Source of the DNA: Ruminococcus flavefaciens
Lineage (GTDB): Bacteria > Bacillota > Clostridia > Oscillospirales > Ruminococcaceae
DNA: 64,000 nt
Assembly: GCF_900119075.1 (NCBI RefSeq)
Contig: NZ_FPIP01000003.1
Coordinates: 375,100-439,099, forward strand
Direction: 5' to 3'
Positions 1-9,640 of the stretch are shown piece by piece. The position numbers were made by a program, and so were the translations under genes. The notes under the pieces were generated by a model. That model made no database searches. It was given only the letters and a program-made list of their open reading frames with translations, and was not told where the DNA came from. How positions within the stretch are numbered: the first letter of the stretch is position 1; every line of letters starts with the position of its first letter.

Positions 1-35
1 CACACATCACAGTAGTTCTTAAGGAAAAAGAATAA
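1..35 (+). CDS. rplV: 50S ribosomal protein L22, C-terminal end (partial)
   Basis: Only the last ten codons are inside the window (reading frame from base 3), giving HITVVLKEKE and a TAA stop. The 'SHITVV' type ending is typical of bacterial L22, and L22 is the expected gene immediately before rpsC in the S10 operon. The stop is 19 nt before the rpsC start. Confidence 0.8.
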   Translation, partial: HITVVLKEKE

Positions 36-54
36 TCCCAAGGAGGTTTGAATA

Positions 55-843
55 ATGGGCCAGAAAGTTAATCCACACGGTCTTCGTGTCGGCGTTATAA
101 AGGATTGGGATTCTCGTTGGTATGCAAACAAGTCTGATTTCGGCAATGCCCTCGTAGAGGATTACAACGTTCGTAACTACATCAAGAAGAGCCTGTATGC
201 AGCAGGTGTTCCAAGAATCGAGATCGAGCGTTTTGCTGATAAGGTCAGAATCCACATCCACTGCGCTAAGCCAGGTATCGTAATCGGCAGAGGCGGCGCA
301 GAGATCGAGAAGCTCAGAGCACAGCTCGAGAAGATGATGAACAAGCAGGTTTTCATCAACATCATTGAAGTTAAGCAGCCTGATATGGACAGCCAGCTCG
401 TTGCTGAAAAGATCGCTCTCGACCTCGAGAACAGAGTATCTTTCAGAAGAGCTATGAAGCAGTCAATCGGCAGAACAATGCGTCTTGGCGCAAAGGGTAT
501 CAAGGTCAAGGTTTCAGGCAGACTTGCCGGTGCCGAGATCGCAAGAAGCGAGAGCTACCACGAGGGTACAATCCCGCTCCAGACTATCCGTGCTGATATC
601 GACTACGGTTTCGCTGAGGCTGATACAACATACGGAAAGCTTGGCGTAAAGGTTTGGATCTATAAGGGCGAGGTTCTTAAGGGCGACGCTGCTAAGGCTG
701 CTGCTCAGAGAGAGAAGCTCGAGAGAAAGAACGATACAAGAAATAATGACAGACGCCGCCGTGACGACAAGCGTGACGGAAACAGAAGAGGCGGAAACAG
801 AAATTTCAATCGTGACGCTAAAAGAGAAGGAGGTAACCAGTAA
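55..843 (+). CDS. rpsC: 30S ribosomal protein S3
   Basis: S3 sits on the head of the small subunit at the mRNA entry channel. The N-terminal [13 protein letters not shown] signature is complete, a type II KH domain carries the GRGG loop at residues 78-81, and the S3 C-terminal domain follows to about residue 215. The remaining ~45 residues form a tail rich in Arg, Asn, Asp and Gly, which makes the protein (262 aa) longer than the usual 210-230. AAGGAGG lies 8 nt before the ATG. The stop overlaps the rplP start by one base, so the two genes are translationally coupled. Confidence 0.97.
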   Translation: MGQKVNPHGLRVGVIKDWDSRWYANKSDFGNALVEDYNVRNYIKKSLYAAGVPRIEIERFADKVRIHIHCAKPGIVIGRGGAEIEKLRAQLEKMMNKQVFINIIEVKQPDMDSQLVAEKIALDLENRVSFRRAMKQSIGRTMRLGAKGIKVKVSGRLAGAEIARSESYHEGTIPLQTIRADIDYGFAEADTTYGKLGVKVWIYKGEVLKGDAAKAAAQREKLERKNDTRNNDRRRRDDKRDGNRRGGNRNFNRDAKREGGNQ

Positions 844-1268
844 TGCTGCTTCCAAAGAGAGTTAAATACCGCAGAGTCCACAGAGGACGCATGAAGGGTA
901 AGGCATCAAGAGGCAACTTTGTTGCATACGGTGATTACGGTATTCAGGCACTTGAGCCTGCTTGGATCACATCCAACCAGATCGAGTCTGCCCGTATCGC
1001 TATGACACGTTATATCAAGAGAGGCGGTCAGGTTTGGATCAAGATATTCCCTGACAAGCCAGTAACCAAGAAACCAGCAGAAGTACGAATGGGTTCCGGT
1101 AAGGGTGCTCCTGAGTACTGGGTAGCAGTAGTTAAGCCGGGCCGTGTTCTTTTCGAGATCAAGGGCGTTGCTGAGGAAACTGCAAGAGAAGCTATGCGTC
1201 TCGCTATGCACAAGCTTCCTATCAAGTGTAAGTTCGTAAGTAAAGCAGAGCAGGAGGTTGAGCAGTAA
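843..1268 (+). CDS. rplP: 50S ribosomal protein L16
   Basis: L16 binds 23S rRNA near the peptidyl-transferase centre and helps organise the tRNA sites. The 141-aa product begins [16 protein letters not shown], the classic L16 N-terminus, contains the [17 protein letters not shown] segment and ends in the usual helical region, at normal family length. It starts in a TAATG overlap with rpsC and ends in a TAATG overlap with rpmC. Confidence 0.97.
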   Translation: MLLPKRVKYRRVHRGRMKGKASRGNFVAYGDYGIQALEPAWITSNQIESARIAMTRYIKRGGQVWIKIFPDKPVTKKPAEVRMGSGKGAPEYWVAVVKPGRVLFEIKGVAEETAREAMRLAMHKLPIKCKFVSKAEQEVEQ

Positions 1269-1468
1269 TGAAGGCATCAGAAATCAGAGAAATGTCAGTT
1301 GACGAGCTCAACGAGAAGCTCGCCAGCCTCAAGGAAGAGCTCTTCGCTCTCCGTTTCCAGCTGGCAATCAATCAGCTTGATAATACAGCAAGACTCAAGG
1401 CTGTAAAGAAGGATATTGCACGCATCAAGACATCTCTGCGTGAGGCAGAGCTTGCTGCACAGCAGTAA
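1268..1468 (+). CDS. rpmC: 50S ribosomal protein L29
   Basis: A 66-aa helical-hairpin protein of the large-subunit exit-tunnel region. The sequence shows the L29 pattern: E-I-R-E-M-S near the start, L-F-x-L-R-F-Q in the middle and DIARIKT near the end. Start and stop fit the gene order rplP-rpmC-rpsQ, and the ATG overlaps the rplP stop codon. Confidence 0.96.
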   Translation: MKASEIREMSVDELNEKLASLKEELFALRFQLAINQLDNTARLKAVKKDIARIKTSLREAELAAQQ

Positions 1469-1487
1469 GAAAGGGAGGATTTAGCTA

Positions 1488-1748
1488 ATGTCTACTGAGA
1501 GAAACCTTAGAAAAACAAGAGTAGGTAAGGTTGTAAGCGATAAGATGGATAAAACCGTCGTAGTTGCTATCGTTGATAACGTTAAACACCCGCTTTATAA
1601 GAAGATCATCAAGCGTACCGTTAAGCTTAAGGCTCACGATGAAAACAATGAGTGCAGAATCGGTGACCGCGTTGAGGTTATGGAAACACGTCCGCTTTCC
1701 AAGGATAAGAGATGGCGTGTAACAAATATCATTGAAAAGGCTAAGTAA
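1488..1748 (+). CDS. rpsQ: 30S ribosomal protein S17
   Basis: S17 is a primary 16S rRNA binding protein with an OB fold. The 86-aa product has the characteristic [19 protein letters not shown] opening and the [14 protein letters not shown] ending. AGGGAGGA lies before the ATG. It occupies its standard place between rpmC and rplN. Confidence 0.97.
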   Translation: MSTERNLRKTRVGKVVSDKMDKTVVVAIVDNVKHPLYKKIIKRTVKLKAHDENNECRIGDRVEVMETRPLSKDKRWRVTNIIEKAK

Positions 1749-1787
1749 TTTTGATAGAAGCTTAAAGCTTGAAAGGAGGAACTCGCT

Positions 1788-2156
1788 GTGATACAGATGC
1801 AGACTTATCTTAAAGTCGCTGATAACACAGGCGCTAAGGAGCTTATGTGTATCAGAGTTCTGGGAGGTACACGCAGAAGATATGCAAATATCGGCGATGT
1901 AGTAGTTGCTTCAGTTAAGAAAGCAACACCCGGAGGCGTTGTAAAGAAGGGCGATGTTGTAAAGGCAGTTATCGTTCGTTCAGCAAAGGGTCTCAGAAGA
2001 GAGGACGGTACTTACATCCGTTTCGATGAGAACGCTGCTGTAATTATTAAGGAAGACAAGAACCCAAAGGGTACCCGTATTTTCGGACCTGTTGCTAAGG
2101 AGCTCCGTGAAAAGGAGTACACAAAGATCCTCAGCCTTGCCCCTGAAGTTCTTTAA
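1788..2156 (+). CDS. rplN: 50S ribosomal protein L14
   Basis: L14 is a large-subunit protein at the subunit interface (bridge B8) and the docking site of RsfS. The 122-aa sequence starts [19 protein letters not shown], the L14 signature, and has full family length. The start codon is GTG: AAAGGAGGA sits 8-10 nt upstream, and the next ATG (residue 3 or 4) would cut the conserved first strand. Confidence 0.97.
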   Translation: MIQMQTYLKVADNTGAKELMCIRVLGGTRRRYANIGDVVVASVKKATPGGVVKKGDVVKAVIVRSAKGLRREDGTYIRFDENAAVIIKEDKNPKGTRIFGPVAKELREKEYTKILSLAPEVL

Positions 2157-2174
2157 TGGAGGTGTCATTCGATT

Positions 2175-2516
2175 ATGAATAATTTACACGTTAAAACCGG
2201 TGACACTGTAATCCTTCTCACCGGCAAGTACGAGGATAAGTTCGACAGCAAGGGCGACAGAAAGACAGGTAAGGTCGTAGAAGTAAGCCCTAAGGAGAAC
2301 AAGGTCATCGTTGAGGGAATCAACATGATCACAAAGCACGTAAAGCCTACAAGAATGGGCGAAAAGGGCGGCATCATCAAGACTGAGGCTCCCGTTTACG
2401 CTTGCAAGGTACAGCTCGTTTGCCCTAAGTGCGGCAAGCCCACAAGAGTTGGCCACGTAGAAGAGGACGGCAAGAAGCTCCGCGTTTGCAAGAAGTGCGG
2501 AAAGTCTTTTGAATAA
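2175..2516 (+). CDS. rplX: 50S ribosomal protein L24 with C-terminal CxxC pairs
   Basis: L24 is one of the assembly initiators of the 50S subunit. The KOW region (KTGDTVILLTGKYEDK) is near the N-terminus. After the core the protein carries two CxxC pairs (Cys83/Cys86 and Cys105/Cys108), a zinc-ribbon arrangement found in some L24 proteins and absent from others. At 113 aa it is slightly longer than the common ~105. GGAGGTG precedes the ATG. Confidence 0.96.
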   Translation: MNNLHVKTGDTVILLTGKYEDKFDSKGDRKTGKVVEVSPKENKVIVEGINMITKHVKPTRMGEKGGIIKTEAPVYACKVQLVCPKCGKPTRVGHVEEDGKKLRVCKKCGKSFE

Positions 2517-2534
2517 TAGTAAAGGAGAAACGAC

Positions 2535-3074
2535 ATGGCAAGTTTAAAGGATTTTTATGTTAGCGACGTTGCTCCTGCACTTATGAAGAAGTTCGGCTAT
2601 AAGAGTGTTATGCAGATCCCGAAGCTCGACAAGGTAATCATCAATGTCGGCGCAGGTGAAGCAAAGGACAACGCAAAGGTCATCGACGCAATCATGACCG
2701 ATCTCGCAGCAATCACAGGTCAGAAGCCTGTAATCTGCCGCGCAAAGAAGTCAATTGCTAACTTCAAGCTTCGTGAGGGTATGCCGATCGGCGTTAAAGT
2801 AACTCTCAGAGGTGAGAGAATGTATGAGTTCGTAAACAAGCTCTTCAACGTTGCGTTCCCACGTGTACGTGACTTCAGAGGAATCAGCGCAAACTCATTC
2901 GACGGCAAGGGCAACTATTCCACAGGTATCAAGGAACAGCTTATCTTCCCTGAGATCGAGTACGATAAGATCGACAAGGTAAGAGGTATGGATATAAACT
3001 TCATCACAACAGCACAGACTGATGAAGAGGCAAGAGAGCTCCTTTCACTTATGGGCGCTCCGTTCATCAAGTAA
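2535..3074 (+). CDS. rplE: 50S ribosomal protein L5
   Basis: L5 binds 5S rRNA and contacts P-site tRNA in the central protuberance. The 179-aa product has normal family length and clear L5 segments: [38 protein letters not shown] and the [11 protein letters not shown] region. AAAGGAGA lies before the ATG; the gene is 16 nt upstream of the S14 gene. Confidence 0.97.
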   Translation: MASLKDFYVSDVAPALMKKFGYKSVMQIPKLDKVIINVGAGEAKDNAKVIDAIMTDLAAITGQKPVICRAKKSIANFKLREGMPIGVKVTLRGERMYEFVNKLFNVAFPRVRDFRGISANSFDGKGNYSTGIKEQLIFPEIEYDKIDKVRGMDINFITTAQTDEEARELLSLMGAPFIK

Positions 3075-3090
3075 TCAGGGAGGAATAGAA

Positions 3091-3276
3091 ATGGCTAAGA
3101 AGGCAATGATCAATAAGCAGCAGAGAACTCCCAAGTATTCCACAAGAGCTTACAACAGATGTAAGATCTGTGGCAGACCGCACGCATATCTCAGAAAGTT
3201 CGGCATCTGCCGTATCTGTTTCAGAGAGCTTGCACACGACGGTCAGATTCCTGGTGTTAAAAAGGCAAGCTGGTAA
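3091..3276 (+). CDS. rpsZ: 30S ribosomal protein S14, zinc-binding (type Z)
   Basis: A 61-aa S14 of the zinc-binding short type used by many Firmicutes. Two CxxC pairs (Cys24/Cys27 and Cys40/Cys43) frame the [17 protein letters not shown] region. The start is set at 3091 because AGGGAGGA lies 7 nt upstream and MAKKAMI is the normal N-terminus; a longer in-frame start at 3022 would lie inside rplE and lacks a ribosome site. Confidence 0.96.
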   Translation: MAKKAMINKQQRTPKYSTRAYNRCKICGRPHAYLRKFGICRICFRELAHDGQIPGVKKASW

Positions 3277-3300
3277 AATACAAGAAGGAGGTCATTCGGC

Positions 3301-3699
3301 ATGCAGATAACTGATACAATCGCTGATCTTTTAACAAGAATTCGCAATGCGAATACTGCAAAGCACGCCACTGTTGACGTTCCCGCTTCAAGAGTAAAGA
3401 AGGACATCACACAGATCCTCGTAGATGAGGGCTATGTAAAGGGCTTCCAGCTCATCGAAGACGGAAAGCAGGGTGTTATCAGGATCACGCTTAAATACGG
3501 CGACAACAAGTCTCCCGTTATAACAGGCCTTAGAAGAGTTTCTAAGCCGGGTCTGCGTATCTATTCAAGCTGCGCAGATATGCCAAAGGTAAGAAAAGGC
3601 CTTGGTATCGCAATCGTTTCAACATCAAAGGGAATCGTAACTGACAAGAAGGCAAGAGAGCTCAATGTCGGCGGCGAAGTCCTCGCATACATCTGGTAA
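3301..3699 (+). CDS. rpsH: 30S ribosomal protein S8
   Basis: S8 binds helix 21 of 16S rRNA and in many bacteria represses the spc operon by binding its mRNA. The 132-aa sequence shows the [15 protein letters not shown] opening and the [20 protein letters not shown] ending typical of the family. AAGGAGG is placed 9 nt before the ATG. Confidence 0.97.
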   Translation: MQITDTIADLLTRIRNANTAKHATVDVPASRVKKDITQILVDEGYVKGFQLIEDGKQGVIRITLKYGDNKSPVITGLRRVSKPGLRIYSSCADMPKVRKGLGIAIVSTSKGIVTDKKARELNVGGEVLAYIW

Positions 3700-3713
3700 G
3701 GAGGAAACTGATC

Positions 3714-4259
3714 ATGTCAAGAATCGGTAAAATGCCCATCAGCGTTCCTGCAGGTGTAGAGATAAAGAACGAAAACAATCTTATCACTGTAAAGGGACCT
3801 AAGGGTCAGCTTTCAAGACAGTTCAGCCATGAGCTCGGCATTGAGGTCGAGAACGGCACTGTAACAGTAACAAGACCAAACGATGACAAGCGTCTTCGTT
3901 CACTCCACGGTCTTACAAGAACACTTATCAACAACATGGTTGAGGGTGTAACAAACGGATATTCAAAGACTCTCGAGATCGAGGGTGTCGGCTACCGTGC
4001 AGCAAAGAGCGGCAACAAGGTAACACTTAACCTTGGCTTCTCACATCCTGTTGTATTTGAGGATACAGACGCAATCAAGCTTGAAGTTCCTCAGCCAAAC
4101 AAGATCATCGTAAGCGGTATCGACAAGCAGGCTGTAGGTCAGTTTGCAGCTGAAATACGCGAAAAGCGTCCACCTGAGCCATACAAGGGCAAGGGTATCA
4201 GATACGAAGGCGAGCATATCATCCGCAAGGAAGGTAAAGCTGGTAAGGGTAAGAAGTAA
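3714..4259 (+). CDS. rplF: 50S ribosomal protein L6
   Basis: L6 contributes to the factor-binding region near the sarcin-ricin loop. The 181-aa product contains the duplicated L6 fold; the [16 protein letters not shown] start and the [16 protein letters not shown] motif near the C-terminus are diagnostic. AAGGAGGA precedes the ATG, 14 nt after rpsH. Confidence 0.97.
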   Translation: MSRIGKMPISVPAGVEIKNENNLITVKGPKGQLSRQFSHELGIEVENGTVTVTRPNDDKRLRSLHGLTRTLINNMVEGVTNGYSKTLEIEGVGYRAAKSGNKVTLNLGFSHPVVFEDTDAIKLEVPQPNKIIVSGIDKQAVGQFAAEIREKRPPEPYKGKGIRYEGEHIIRKEGKAGKGKK

Positions 4260-4278
4260 TTAGAAGGAGCAAATTGCT

Positions 4279-4638
4279 ATGATAAAGAAATTTGACAGCA
4301 ATAAGGCAAGATTAAAGAGACACCGCAGAGTTCGTGCAAAGATCTCAGGAACTCCCGAGCGTCCCCGTCTCAATGTGTTCCGTTCAACAAAGCACATCTA
4401 TGCTCAGCTCATCGATGATGTAAACGGCGTTACTCTTGCTTCTGCATCAAGCATGGATAAGGGCTTTGAGGGCAACGGCGGCAACGTTGAGGGTGCTCGC
4501 AAGGTCGGCGAGATGATCGCTAAGAACGCAGCTGATAAGGGTATCAGCGAAGTAGTTTTCGACAGAGGCGGCTACCTCTACCACGGCAGAGTCAAGGAAC
4601 TCGCAGAGGGCGCACGTGAAAACGGATTAAAGTTCTAA
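4279..4638 (+). CDS. rplR: 50S ribosomal protein L18
   Basis: L18 binds 5S rRNA together with L5. The 119-aa sequence shows R-L-K-R-H-R-R-V-R near the start, [20 protein letters not shown] and the C-terminal [20 protein letters not shown], all typical. AGAAGGAGC precedes the ATG. Confidence 0.97.
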   Translation: MIKKFDSNKARLKRHRRVRAKISGTPERPRLNVFRSTKHIYAQLIDDVNGVTLASASSMDKGFEGNGGNVEGARKVGEMIAKNAADKGISEVVFDRGGYLYHGRVKELAEGARENGLKF

Positions 4639-4653
4639 GAGGGAGGTAAAACA

Positions 4654-5154
4654 ATGGCTAATATTGAAACACAGGCTCCTGAGTTCGTTGAGAAGGTCGT
4701 AGCTATCAACCGTGTATCAAAGACTGTTAAGGGCGGACGTATCATGAAGTTCTCCGCACTGGTAGTTGTTGGTGACGGAAACGGTACTGTCGGCTTCGGA
4801 CTCGGAAAGTCAGGAGAAGTTCCCGACGCTATCCGTAAGGGCATCGAGGACGCAAAGAAGAACCTTGTAAAGGTTGCTCTCAAGGGAACAACAATCCCTC
4901 ACGAAATCGTAGGCGCTTTCGGCGCAGGCAGAGTTCTTATGAAGCCCGCTGCTCCCGGTACCGGTGTTATCGCAGGCGGTCCTGTCCGTGCCGTTATCGA
5001 AGTTGCAGGCATCAAGGATATCAGAACAAAGTCACTTCGTTCAAATAATCCATGCAACGTAGTAAGAGCTACTATCGACGGTCTCGTAAACTGCACATCT
5101 GCTAAGGACGTAGCAGCTAAGAGAGGCAAGTCTGTTAAGGAAATTTTAGGTTAA
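4654..5154 (+). CDS. rpsE: 30S ribosomal protein S5
   Basis: S5 takes part in decoding fidelity and mRNA unwinding at the entry site. The 166-aa protein shows the double-stranded RNA-binding segment ([20 protein letters not shown]) and the C-terminal S5 domain ([20 protein letters not shown]). GAGGGAGG is upstream of the ATG, and the gene ends 14 nt before rpmD. Confidence 0.97.
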   Translation: MANIETQAPEFVEKVVAINRVSKTVKGGRIMKFSALVVVGDGNGTVGFGLGKSGEVPDAIRKGIEDAKKNLVKVALKGTTIPHEIVGAFGAGRVLMKPAAPGTGVIAGGPVRAVIEVAGIKDIRTKSLRSNNPCNVVRATIDGLVNCTSAKDVAAKRGKSVKEILG

Positions 5155-5168
5155 GGAGGCAGTAAGAA

Positions 5169-5345
5169 ATGGCAAAGAATATCAAGCTTGTAAAGAGCCT
5201 CATCGGCAGAAAGCAGGACCAGATCGCTACTGCTCAGTCACTTGGCCTCAGAAAAGTCGGCGATGTAACAACACAGCCTGACAACGAGCAGACAAACGGA
5301 AAAATCAAGAAGATCTCACACCTCGTTGAGGTTACAGAAGCGTAA
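5169..5345 (+). CDS. rpmD: 50S ribosomal protein L30
   Basis: A 58-aa protein read directly from the sequence ([18 protein letters not shown]...HLVEVTEA). The [11 protein letters not shown] start, the SLGLRKVG middle and the final VEV strand match L30, and it lies between rpsE and rplO as expected. AAGGAGGC precedes the ATG at 5169. Confidence 0.95.
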   Translation: MAKNIKLVKSLIGRKQDQIATAQSLGLRKVGDVTTQPDNEQTNGKIKKISHLVEVTEA

Positions 5346-5363
5346 ACAAGGAGGTGCAACGAT

Positions 5364-5804
5364 ATGAAAATTCATGAATTAACACCTGCACTCGATTCCA
5401 ACAAGGCTGTAAAGCGTATAGGCAGAGGCCACGGTTCGGGTAACGGCAAGACAGCTGGTAAGGGCCATAAGGGCCAGAAGGCTCGTAGCGGCGGCGGCGT
5501 TAGAATCGGCTTTGAAGGCGGACAGATGCCACTCGCAAGAAGAATCCCTAAGAGAGGCTTCAACAATATTTTCGCTACAAAGTATGCTATCGTTAACGTT
5601 TCCGATCTTAACAAGTTCAAGGACGGTACAGTAGTAGACACAGAGCTCCTCGTAGCTTCAGGTCTCGTTAAGAAGGTTTATGACGGAGTAAAGATCCTCG
5701 GAAATGGAGAGCTTACCGCTAAGCTGACAGTTAAAGCTGCAAAATTCTCACAGAGCGCTGTTGAGAAGATAGAAAAGGCAGGCGGAAAGACTGAGGTGAT
5801 GTAA
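5364..5804 (+). CDS. rplO: 50S ribosomal protein L15
   Basis: L15 is a late-assembly large-subunit protein with a long basic N-terminal extension. The 146-aa sequence contains the Gly/Lys-rich [20 protein letters not shown] segment followed by the [17 protein letters not shown] motif. CAAGGAGGTG precedes the ATG. The gene ends one base before the secY start codon. Confidence 0.97.
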   Translation: MKIHELTPALDSNKAVKRIGRGHGSGNGKTAGKGHKGQKARSGGGVRIGFEGGQMPLARRIPKRGFNNIFATKYAIVNVSDLNKFKDGTVVDTELLVASGLVKKVYDGVKILGNGELTAKLTVKAAKFSQSAVEKIEKAGGKTEVM

Positions 5805-5805
5805 T

Positions 5806-7161
5806 GTGTTTCAGACGCTGAGAAAGGCGTGGGGTGTACCCGAGATACGCAAAAAGATCTTATACACATTACTCATGATAATCCTGTTCAGATTCGGTTG
5901 CGCAGTAGCAGTTCCTTTCCTTAATAATGATGTCGTAAAGGCATGGATGGATACAAACGCTACAGACGGCGGTTTCCTCGACTATCTGAATACTATCACC
6001 GGCGGCGCTATGTCGCAGGCAACAGTTTTCTCACTTTCGATAACACCATTCATCAACGCTTCCATCATCATGCAGCTGCTGACATATGCACTGCCTCCTC
6101 TCGAGCGTATGCGCGATGAGGGTGAAGAGGGAAGAAAGAAGATCGACAAGATCACAGCCGTTGTGGCTATGTTCCTTGCGGTATTCATGTCTTTCGCTTA
6201 TTATCTTACACTCAAGCGTATGACAAACGTTGAGGATAAGGACGGAAATGTTATCGGAAACGCTCTTAAGTATATGAGCGGCGGCGAGGGCGTATTTGCT
6301 GCCTTCGTTATCATCGCTTGCTTCGTTGCAGGCGCACTCATCGTTGTTTGGATGGGTAACAGAGTCAGCGACAAGGGTATCGGAAATGGTATCTCCATTC
6401 TCCTCTTTGCAGGTATCGCTGCAAGATTCCCTACCGATGCTGCACTCCTCGTAACACTTACAAAGAATAGTATCAAGAACGGTCAGAACGGTAAATACCT
6501 CTGGATCACAATTGCTTACTACCTCTTTATTATCGCCGAGATCGCTTTCATCGTTTATATGAACGAGGCTGAAAGACGTATCCCGATACAGTACGCTAAG
6601 CGCGTAGTCGGCAGAAAGCAGTACGGCGGTCAGAAGACACATATCCCGATAAAGGTTATCATGAGCGGCGTTATGCCGATCATCTTCGCTATGTCGTTTA
6701 TGTCTCTTCCTTCAGCAGTACAGATACTCAAGCCAAATCCGCACGACGGCAGCTTCTATGCTAAGTTCTGCGATTTCTTCAGCACAAGAAGCTGGGGCTA
6801 TGCAGTTATCTACTTCCTGCTTATCATTGCGTTCAACTACTTCTACGTTTCGATACAGTACAACCCTGTTGAGATAGCTAACAATCTCCGTCAGTCAAAC
6901 GGCGGTATCCCCGGTATCAGACCCGGTAAGCCCACATCTGATTACATTCAGAGAGTACTCAACAAGATCTCTCTCGTGGGTGCTATCTTCCTCGGTATCA
7001 TCGCTGTTATCCCGATCTTCATCTCGATGGCAGACGACCAGCTGAGAACACTTTCAATGGGTGGTACAACTATCCTTATCGCAGTAAGCGTTGCGCTTGA
7101 AACAACAAGAACACTTGAATCACATCTTATGATGCGTCATCATAAGGGCTTCTTACAGTAA
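5806..7161 (+). CDS. secY: Protein translocase subunit SecY
   Basis: SecY forms the protein-conducting channel of the plasma membrane with SecE and SecG. The 451-aa product has about ten hydrophobic segments, the signature near FSLSITPFINASIIMQLL in TM2, and the cytoplasmic loops with PIKVIMSGVMPIIFA and GIPGIRPGKPTSDY. The start is a GTG immediately after the rplO stop, giving MFQTLRKAWGVPEIRKK; the overlapping ATG is in another frame. Coupling to rplO is likely. Confidence 0.96.
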   Translation: MFQTLRKAWGVPEIRKKILYTLLMIILFRFGCAVAVPFLNNDVVKAWMDTNATDGGFLDYLNTITGGAMSQATVFSLSITPFINASIIMQLLTYALPPLERMRDEGEEGRKKIDKITAVVAMFLAVFMSFAYYLTLKRMTNVEDKDGNVIGNALKYMSGGEGVFAAFVIIACFVAGALIVVWMGNRVSDKGIGNGISILLFAGIAARFPTDAALLVTLTKNSIKNGQNGKYLWITIAYYLFIIAEIAFIVYMNEAERRIPIQYAKRVVGRKQYGGQKTHIPIKVIMSGVMPIIFAMSFMSLPSAVQILKPNPHDGSFYAKFCDFFSTRSWGYAVIYFLLIIAFNYFYVSIQYNPVEIANNLRQSNGGIPGIRPGKPTSDYIQRVLNKISLVGAIFLGIIAVIPIFISMADDQLRTLSMGGTTILIAVSVALETTRTLESHLMMRHHKGFLQ

Positions 7162-7176
7162 AGGAGGACCGACATT

Positions 7177-7815
7177 ATGAACCTTATCTTTTTAGGCGCT
7201 CCCGGCGCAGGCAAGGGTACTCAGGCTGAGGTGGTTTCCGACGCTCTGAATATTCCCCAGATCTCAACAGGCAATATTCTCCGCGAGGCTGCTAAGAACG
7301 GCACAGAGTACGGTCTCAAAGCTAAGGCTGCTATGGACGCAGGCGCTCTCGTTTCAGATGATATCGTTATCGGTATCCTGAAGGAGAGAATCGCTGAGGA
7401 CGACTGCAAAAACGGTTTTATCCTCGACGGTTTCCCAAGAACGGTTCCTCAGGCAGAGGCACTTGACAAGATGAACATCAAGATCGATAAGGTAATCGAG
7501 ATCCACGTTCCCGATGAGACTATCAAGCAGAGAGTTTCAGGCAGAAGAGTCTGCCAGGGCTGCGGAGCTTCTTACCACATCGAATACAAGCCTACTAAGG
7601 TAGACGGCGTTTGCGATAAGTGCGGCGACAAGACTATCGTTCGTAAGGACGATCAGCCGGAAGTCGTTCTCGACAGACTCGCAACATACCACGAAAAAAC
7701 AGCTCCTCTCAAGGACTACTACGAGAAGCAGGGCAAGCTCGTCACTGTTATCGGTCAGGAAGAGGTGGCTGAAACTTCAAAGCTCACACTGGCAGCAGTA
7801 GGGGTTGAGAAGTAA
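7177..7815 (+). CDS. adk: Adenylate kinase (zinc-LID type)
   Basis: Adk interconverts ATP + AMP and two ADP in the cytosol. The P-loop GAPGAGKGT is at residues 7-15, DGFPRT at about 84-89, and the LID domain holds four cysteines (126, 129, 146, 149) that would bind a structural zinc, the form common in Gram-positive bacteria. The length of 212 aa is normal. AAAGGAGGA precedes the ATG; the stop overlaps the map start by one base. Confidence 0.97.
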   Translation: MNLIFLGAPGAGKGTQAEVVSDALNIPQISTGNILREAAKNGTEYGLKAKAAMDAGALVSDDIVIGILKERIAEDDCKNGFILDGFPRTVPQAEALDKMNIKIDKVIEIHVPDETIKQRVSGRRVCQGCGASYHIEYKPTKVDGVCDKCGDKTIVRKDDQPEVVLDRLATYHEKTAPLKDYYEKQGKLVTVIGQEEVAETSKLTLAAVGVEK

Positions 7816-8567
7816 TGAGCATAACTATCAAATCGAAGTCCGAATTAGCCATAATGCGTGAAGCAGGTAAGATAACCTGCGGCGCAATATGGTATGCGGG
7901 TGAAAGATTAAAGGCAGGAATGACAACCCTCGACGTTGACAAGCTTATCGGCGAGTATTTCGCTCGTCATAACAGCAAGTCCTGCTTTAAAGGTCTTTAC
8001 GGATTTCCGGGAAACGCTTGTATCTCAGTCAATGAGGAGATAATCCACGGTATCCCGAAGGCAAGCCGCAGGTTAAAAGAAGGCGATATAGTAAGCATCG
8101 ACACGGGAGCAGCGTACAAGGGCTTCAATGGCGACAGCTGCTGGACCTTCCCTGTTGGTAAGATTTCTGATGAAGCTAAAGCATTGCTTGAGGTTACAGA
8201 GCAAAGCCTTTATGAGGGTATTGCTCAGGCTCAGGTTGGCGCAAGAGTCGGAGATATTTCTCATGCTGTAGAAGAGTATTGTGCTTCACGAGGCTACGGA
8301 ATCGTAAGAAATTACTGCGGCCACGGAATCGGCAGAGAGGTTCACGAATCACCCGAGGTGCCGAACTGGGGTAAAGCCGGTCACGGTCCCAGACTGGTAG
8401 CGGGTATGACTATCTGCATTGAGCCCATGATAAATATCAAGGGCGACGACGTGAAAGTCATGAAGGACAATTGGACAGTCGTTACAAAAAGTGGTTCACT
8501 TTCAGCTCACTTTGAGCATATGATCGCAATAACTCCTGACGGTCCCGTTATACTGACACAGCCCTGA
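7815..8567 (+). CDS. map: Methionine aminopeptidase, type I
   Basis: Removes the initiator methionine from nascent proteins. The 250-aa 'pita-bread' enzyme shows the metal ligands Asp96 (in SIDTGAAY) and Asp107 (in NGDSCWTF), the His of GHGIGREVHE, and the Glu residues of CIEPMI and the C-terminal SAHFEHMIAI. It starts in a TAATG overlap with adk, the usual secY-adk-map order. Confidence 0.96.
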   Translation: MSITIKSKSELAIMREAGKITCGAIWYAGERLKAGMTTLDVDKLIGEYFARHNSKSCFKGLYGFPGNACISVNEEIIHGIPKASRRLKEGDIVSIDTGAAYKGFNGDSCWTFPVGKISDEAKALLEVTEQSLYEGIAQAQVGARVGDISHAVEEYCASRGYGIVRNYCGHGIGREVHESPEVPNWGKAGHGPRLVAGMTICIEPMINIKGDDVKVMKDNWTVVTKSGSLSAHFEHMIAITPDGPVILTQP

Positions 8568-8581
8568 CGGAGGACAAAATT

Positions 8582-8824
8582 GTGAAGCTGCTTAAAGGCT
8601 CTGTTGTAAGAGCGGAGGCAGGACGCGACGGCGGAGGATACTTCGTTATTGTGGAAGCCGATGAAAAATATTGCTTAATCGCAGACGGCAAGAGCAGAAA
8701 GCTCGCAAGCCCGAAGCGGAAGAATATCAAACATATCCGCGCTACAAACAGTATGATCGATGTAAACGAGATAACTGATAAAAAACTCAGGAATATGCTG
8801 AAACAGTTCAGCGAGGCTGAGTAA
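8582..8824 (+). CDS. KOW-domain RNA-binding protein (L14e-like)
   Basis: An 80-aa basic protein whose first ~45 residues (KGSVVRAEAGRDGGGYFVIV...) have the KOW/L14e-like beta pattern. Small KOW proteins in this position between map and infA are common in Clostridia; their function on the ribosome is not settled. The start is GTG at 8582 with GGAGGA 6-10 nt upstream. The gene ends 15 nt before infA and is clearly part of the operon. Confidence 0.8.
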   Translation: MKLLKGSVVRAEAGRDGGGYFVIVEADEKYCLIADGKSRKLASPKRKNIKHIRATNSMIDVNEITDKKLRNMLKQFSEAE

Positions 8825-8839
8825 AGGAGGTTATGCAAG

Positions 8840-9058
8840 GTGTCAAAGGAAGATGTAATCGAGGTTGAGGGCGTTGTTACTGACGCTCTGCCAAATGCAA
8901 TGTTTAAGGTTCAGCTTGAGAACGGACATGAGGTATTATCTCACGTTTCGGGAAAGCTCAGAATGAATTATATCAGAATCGTTCCAGGTGACAAGGTAAA
9001 GCTTGAAATGTCACCATACGACCTGTCAAAGGGCCGTATAACATGGCGCGTTAAGTAA
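8840..9058 (+). CDS. infA: Translation initiation factor IF-1
   Basis: IF-1 occupies the A site during initiation. The 72-aa OB-fold protein shows [20 protein letters not shown], then [16 protein letters not shown] and the ending [15 protein letters not shown], all nearly invariant. The start codon is GTG with AAAGGAGG upstream; V-to-M initiation gives [11 protein letters not shown]. Confidence 0.97.
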   Translation: MSKEDVIEVEGVVTDALPNAMFKVQLENGHEVLSHVSGKLRMNYIRIVPGDKVKLEMSPYDLSKGRITWRVK

Positions 9059-9110
9059 TGAATATAGGATATCAAGTATATCCGTTATCCGCTTTAAGGA
9101 GGTATTTTCA

Positions 9111-9224
9111 ATGAAAGTCAGACCTTCAGTAAAACCTATTTGCGAAAAGTGCAAGGTTATTAAACGTAAAGGCAGAATCATGGTGATCTGCGAAAACCCA
9201 AAGCATAAGCAGCGTCAGGGTTAA
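9111..9224 (+). CDS. rpmJ: 50S ribosomal protein L36
   Basis: A 37-aa protein, [20 protein letters not shown] and onward. Cys11, Cys14, Cys27 and His32 form the zinc site of the zinc-binding (C+) L36 form. AAGGAGGT lies before the ATG, and the position between infA and rpsM is canonical. Confidence 0.96.
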   Translation: MKVRPSVKPICEKCKVIKRKGRIMVICENPKHKQRQG

Positions 9225-9257
9225 TCCCCGTCGCATTAATGGAGGTGCAATTTTAAT

Positions 9258-9626
9258 ATGGCAAGAATAGCCGGTGTTGACCTTCCAAAGAATAAGAGAA
9301 TCGAAATCGGTCTCACTTATATCTACGGAATCGGTCGTCAGACTGCAACAAATATCCTCGCAGCTACAGGCGTAAACCCTGATATCAGAGTTAAGGACCT
9401 CGCTGAGGAGGACGTAGCTAAGCTTCGTGACTATATCGATGAGCATTACACAGTTGAGGGTGACCTCCGCCGTGAAGTTGCTCTTAACATCAAGAGACTT
9501 GTTGAAATAGGCTGCTACAGAGGCGTTCGTCACCGTAAGGGACTCCCAGTAAGAGGACAGAGAACAAAGACAAACGCAAGAACCCGCAAGGGCCCTGTAA
9601 AGACTATCGCTAACAAGAAGAAGTAA
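9258..9626 (+). CDS. rpsM: 30S ribosomal protein S13
   Basis: S13 lies in the head of the small subunit and contacts P-site tRNA and the large subunit. The 122-aa protein starts [14 protein letters not shown] and has the helix-two-turn-helix region ending in [20 protein letters not shown] sequence with a basic tail. TGGAGGTG is upstream of the ATG. Confidence 0.97.
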   Translation: MARIAGVDLPKNKRIEIGLTYIYGIGRQTATNILAATGVNPDIRVKDLAEEDVAKLRDYIDEHYTVEGDLRREVALNIKRLVEIGCYRGVRHRKGLPVRGQRTKTNARTRKGPVKTIANKKK

Positions 9627-9640
9627 GGAGGTCATGAGCT

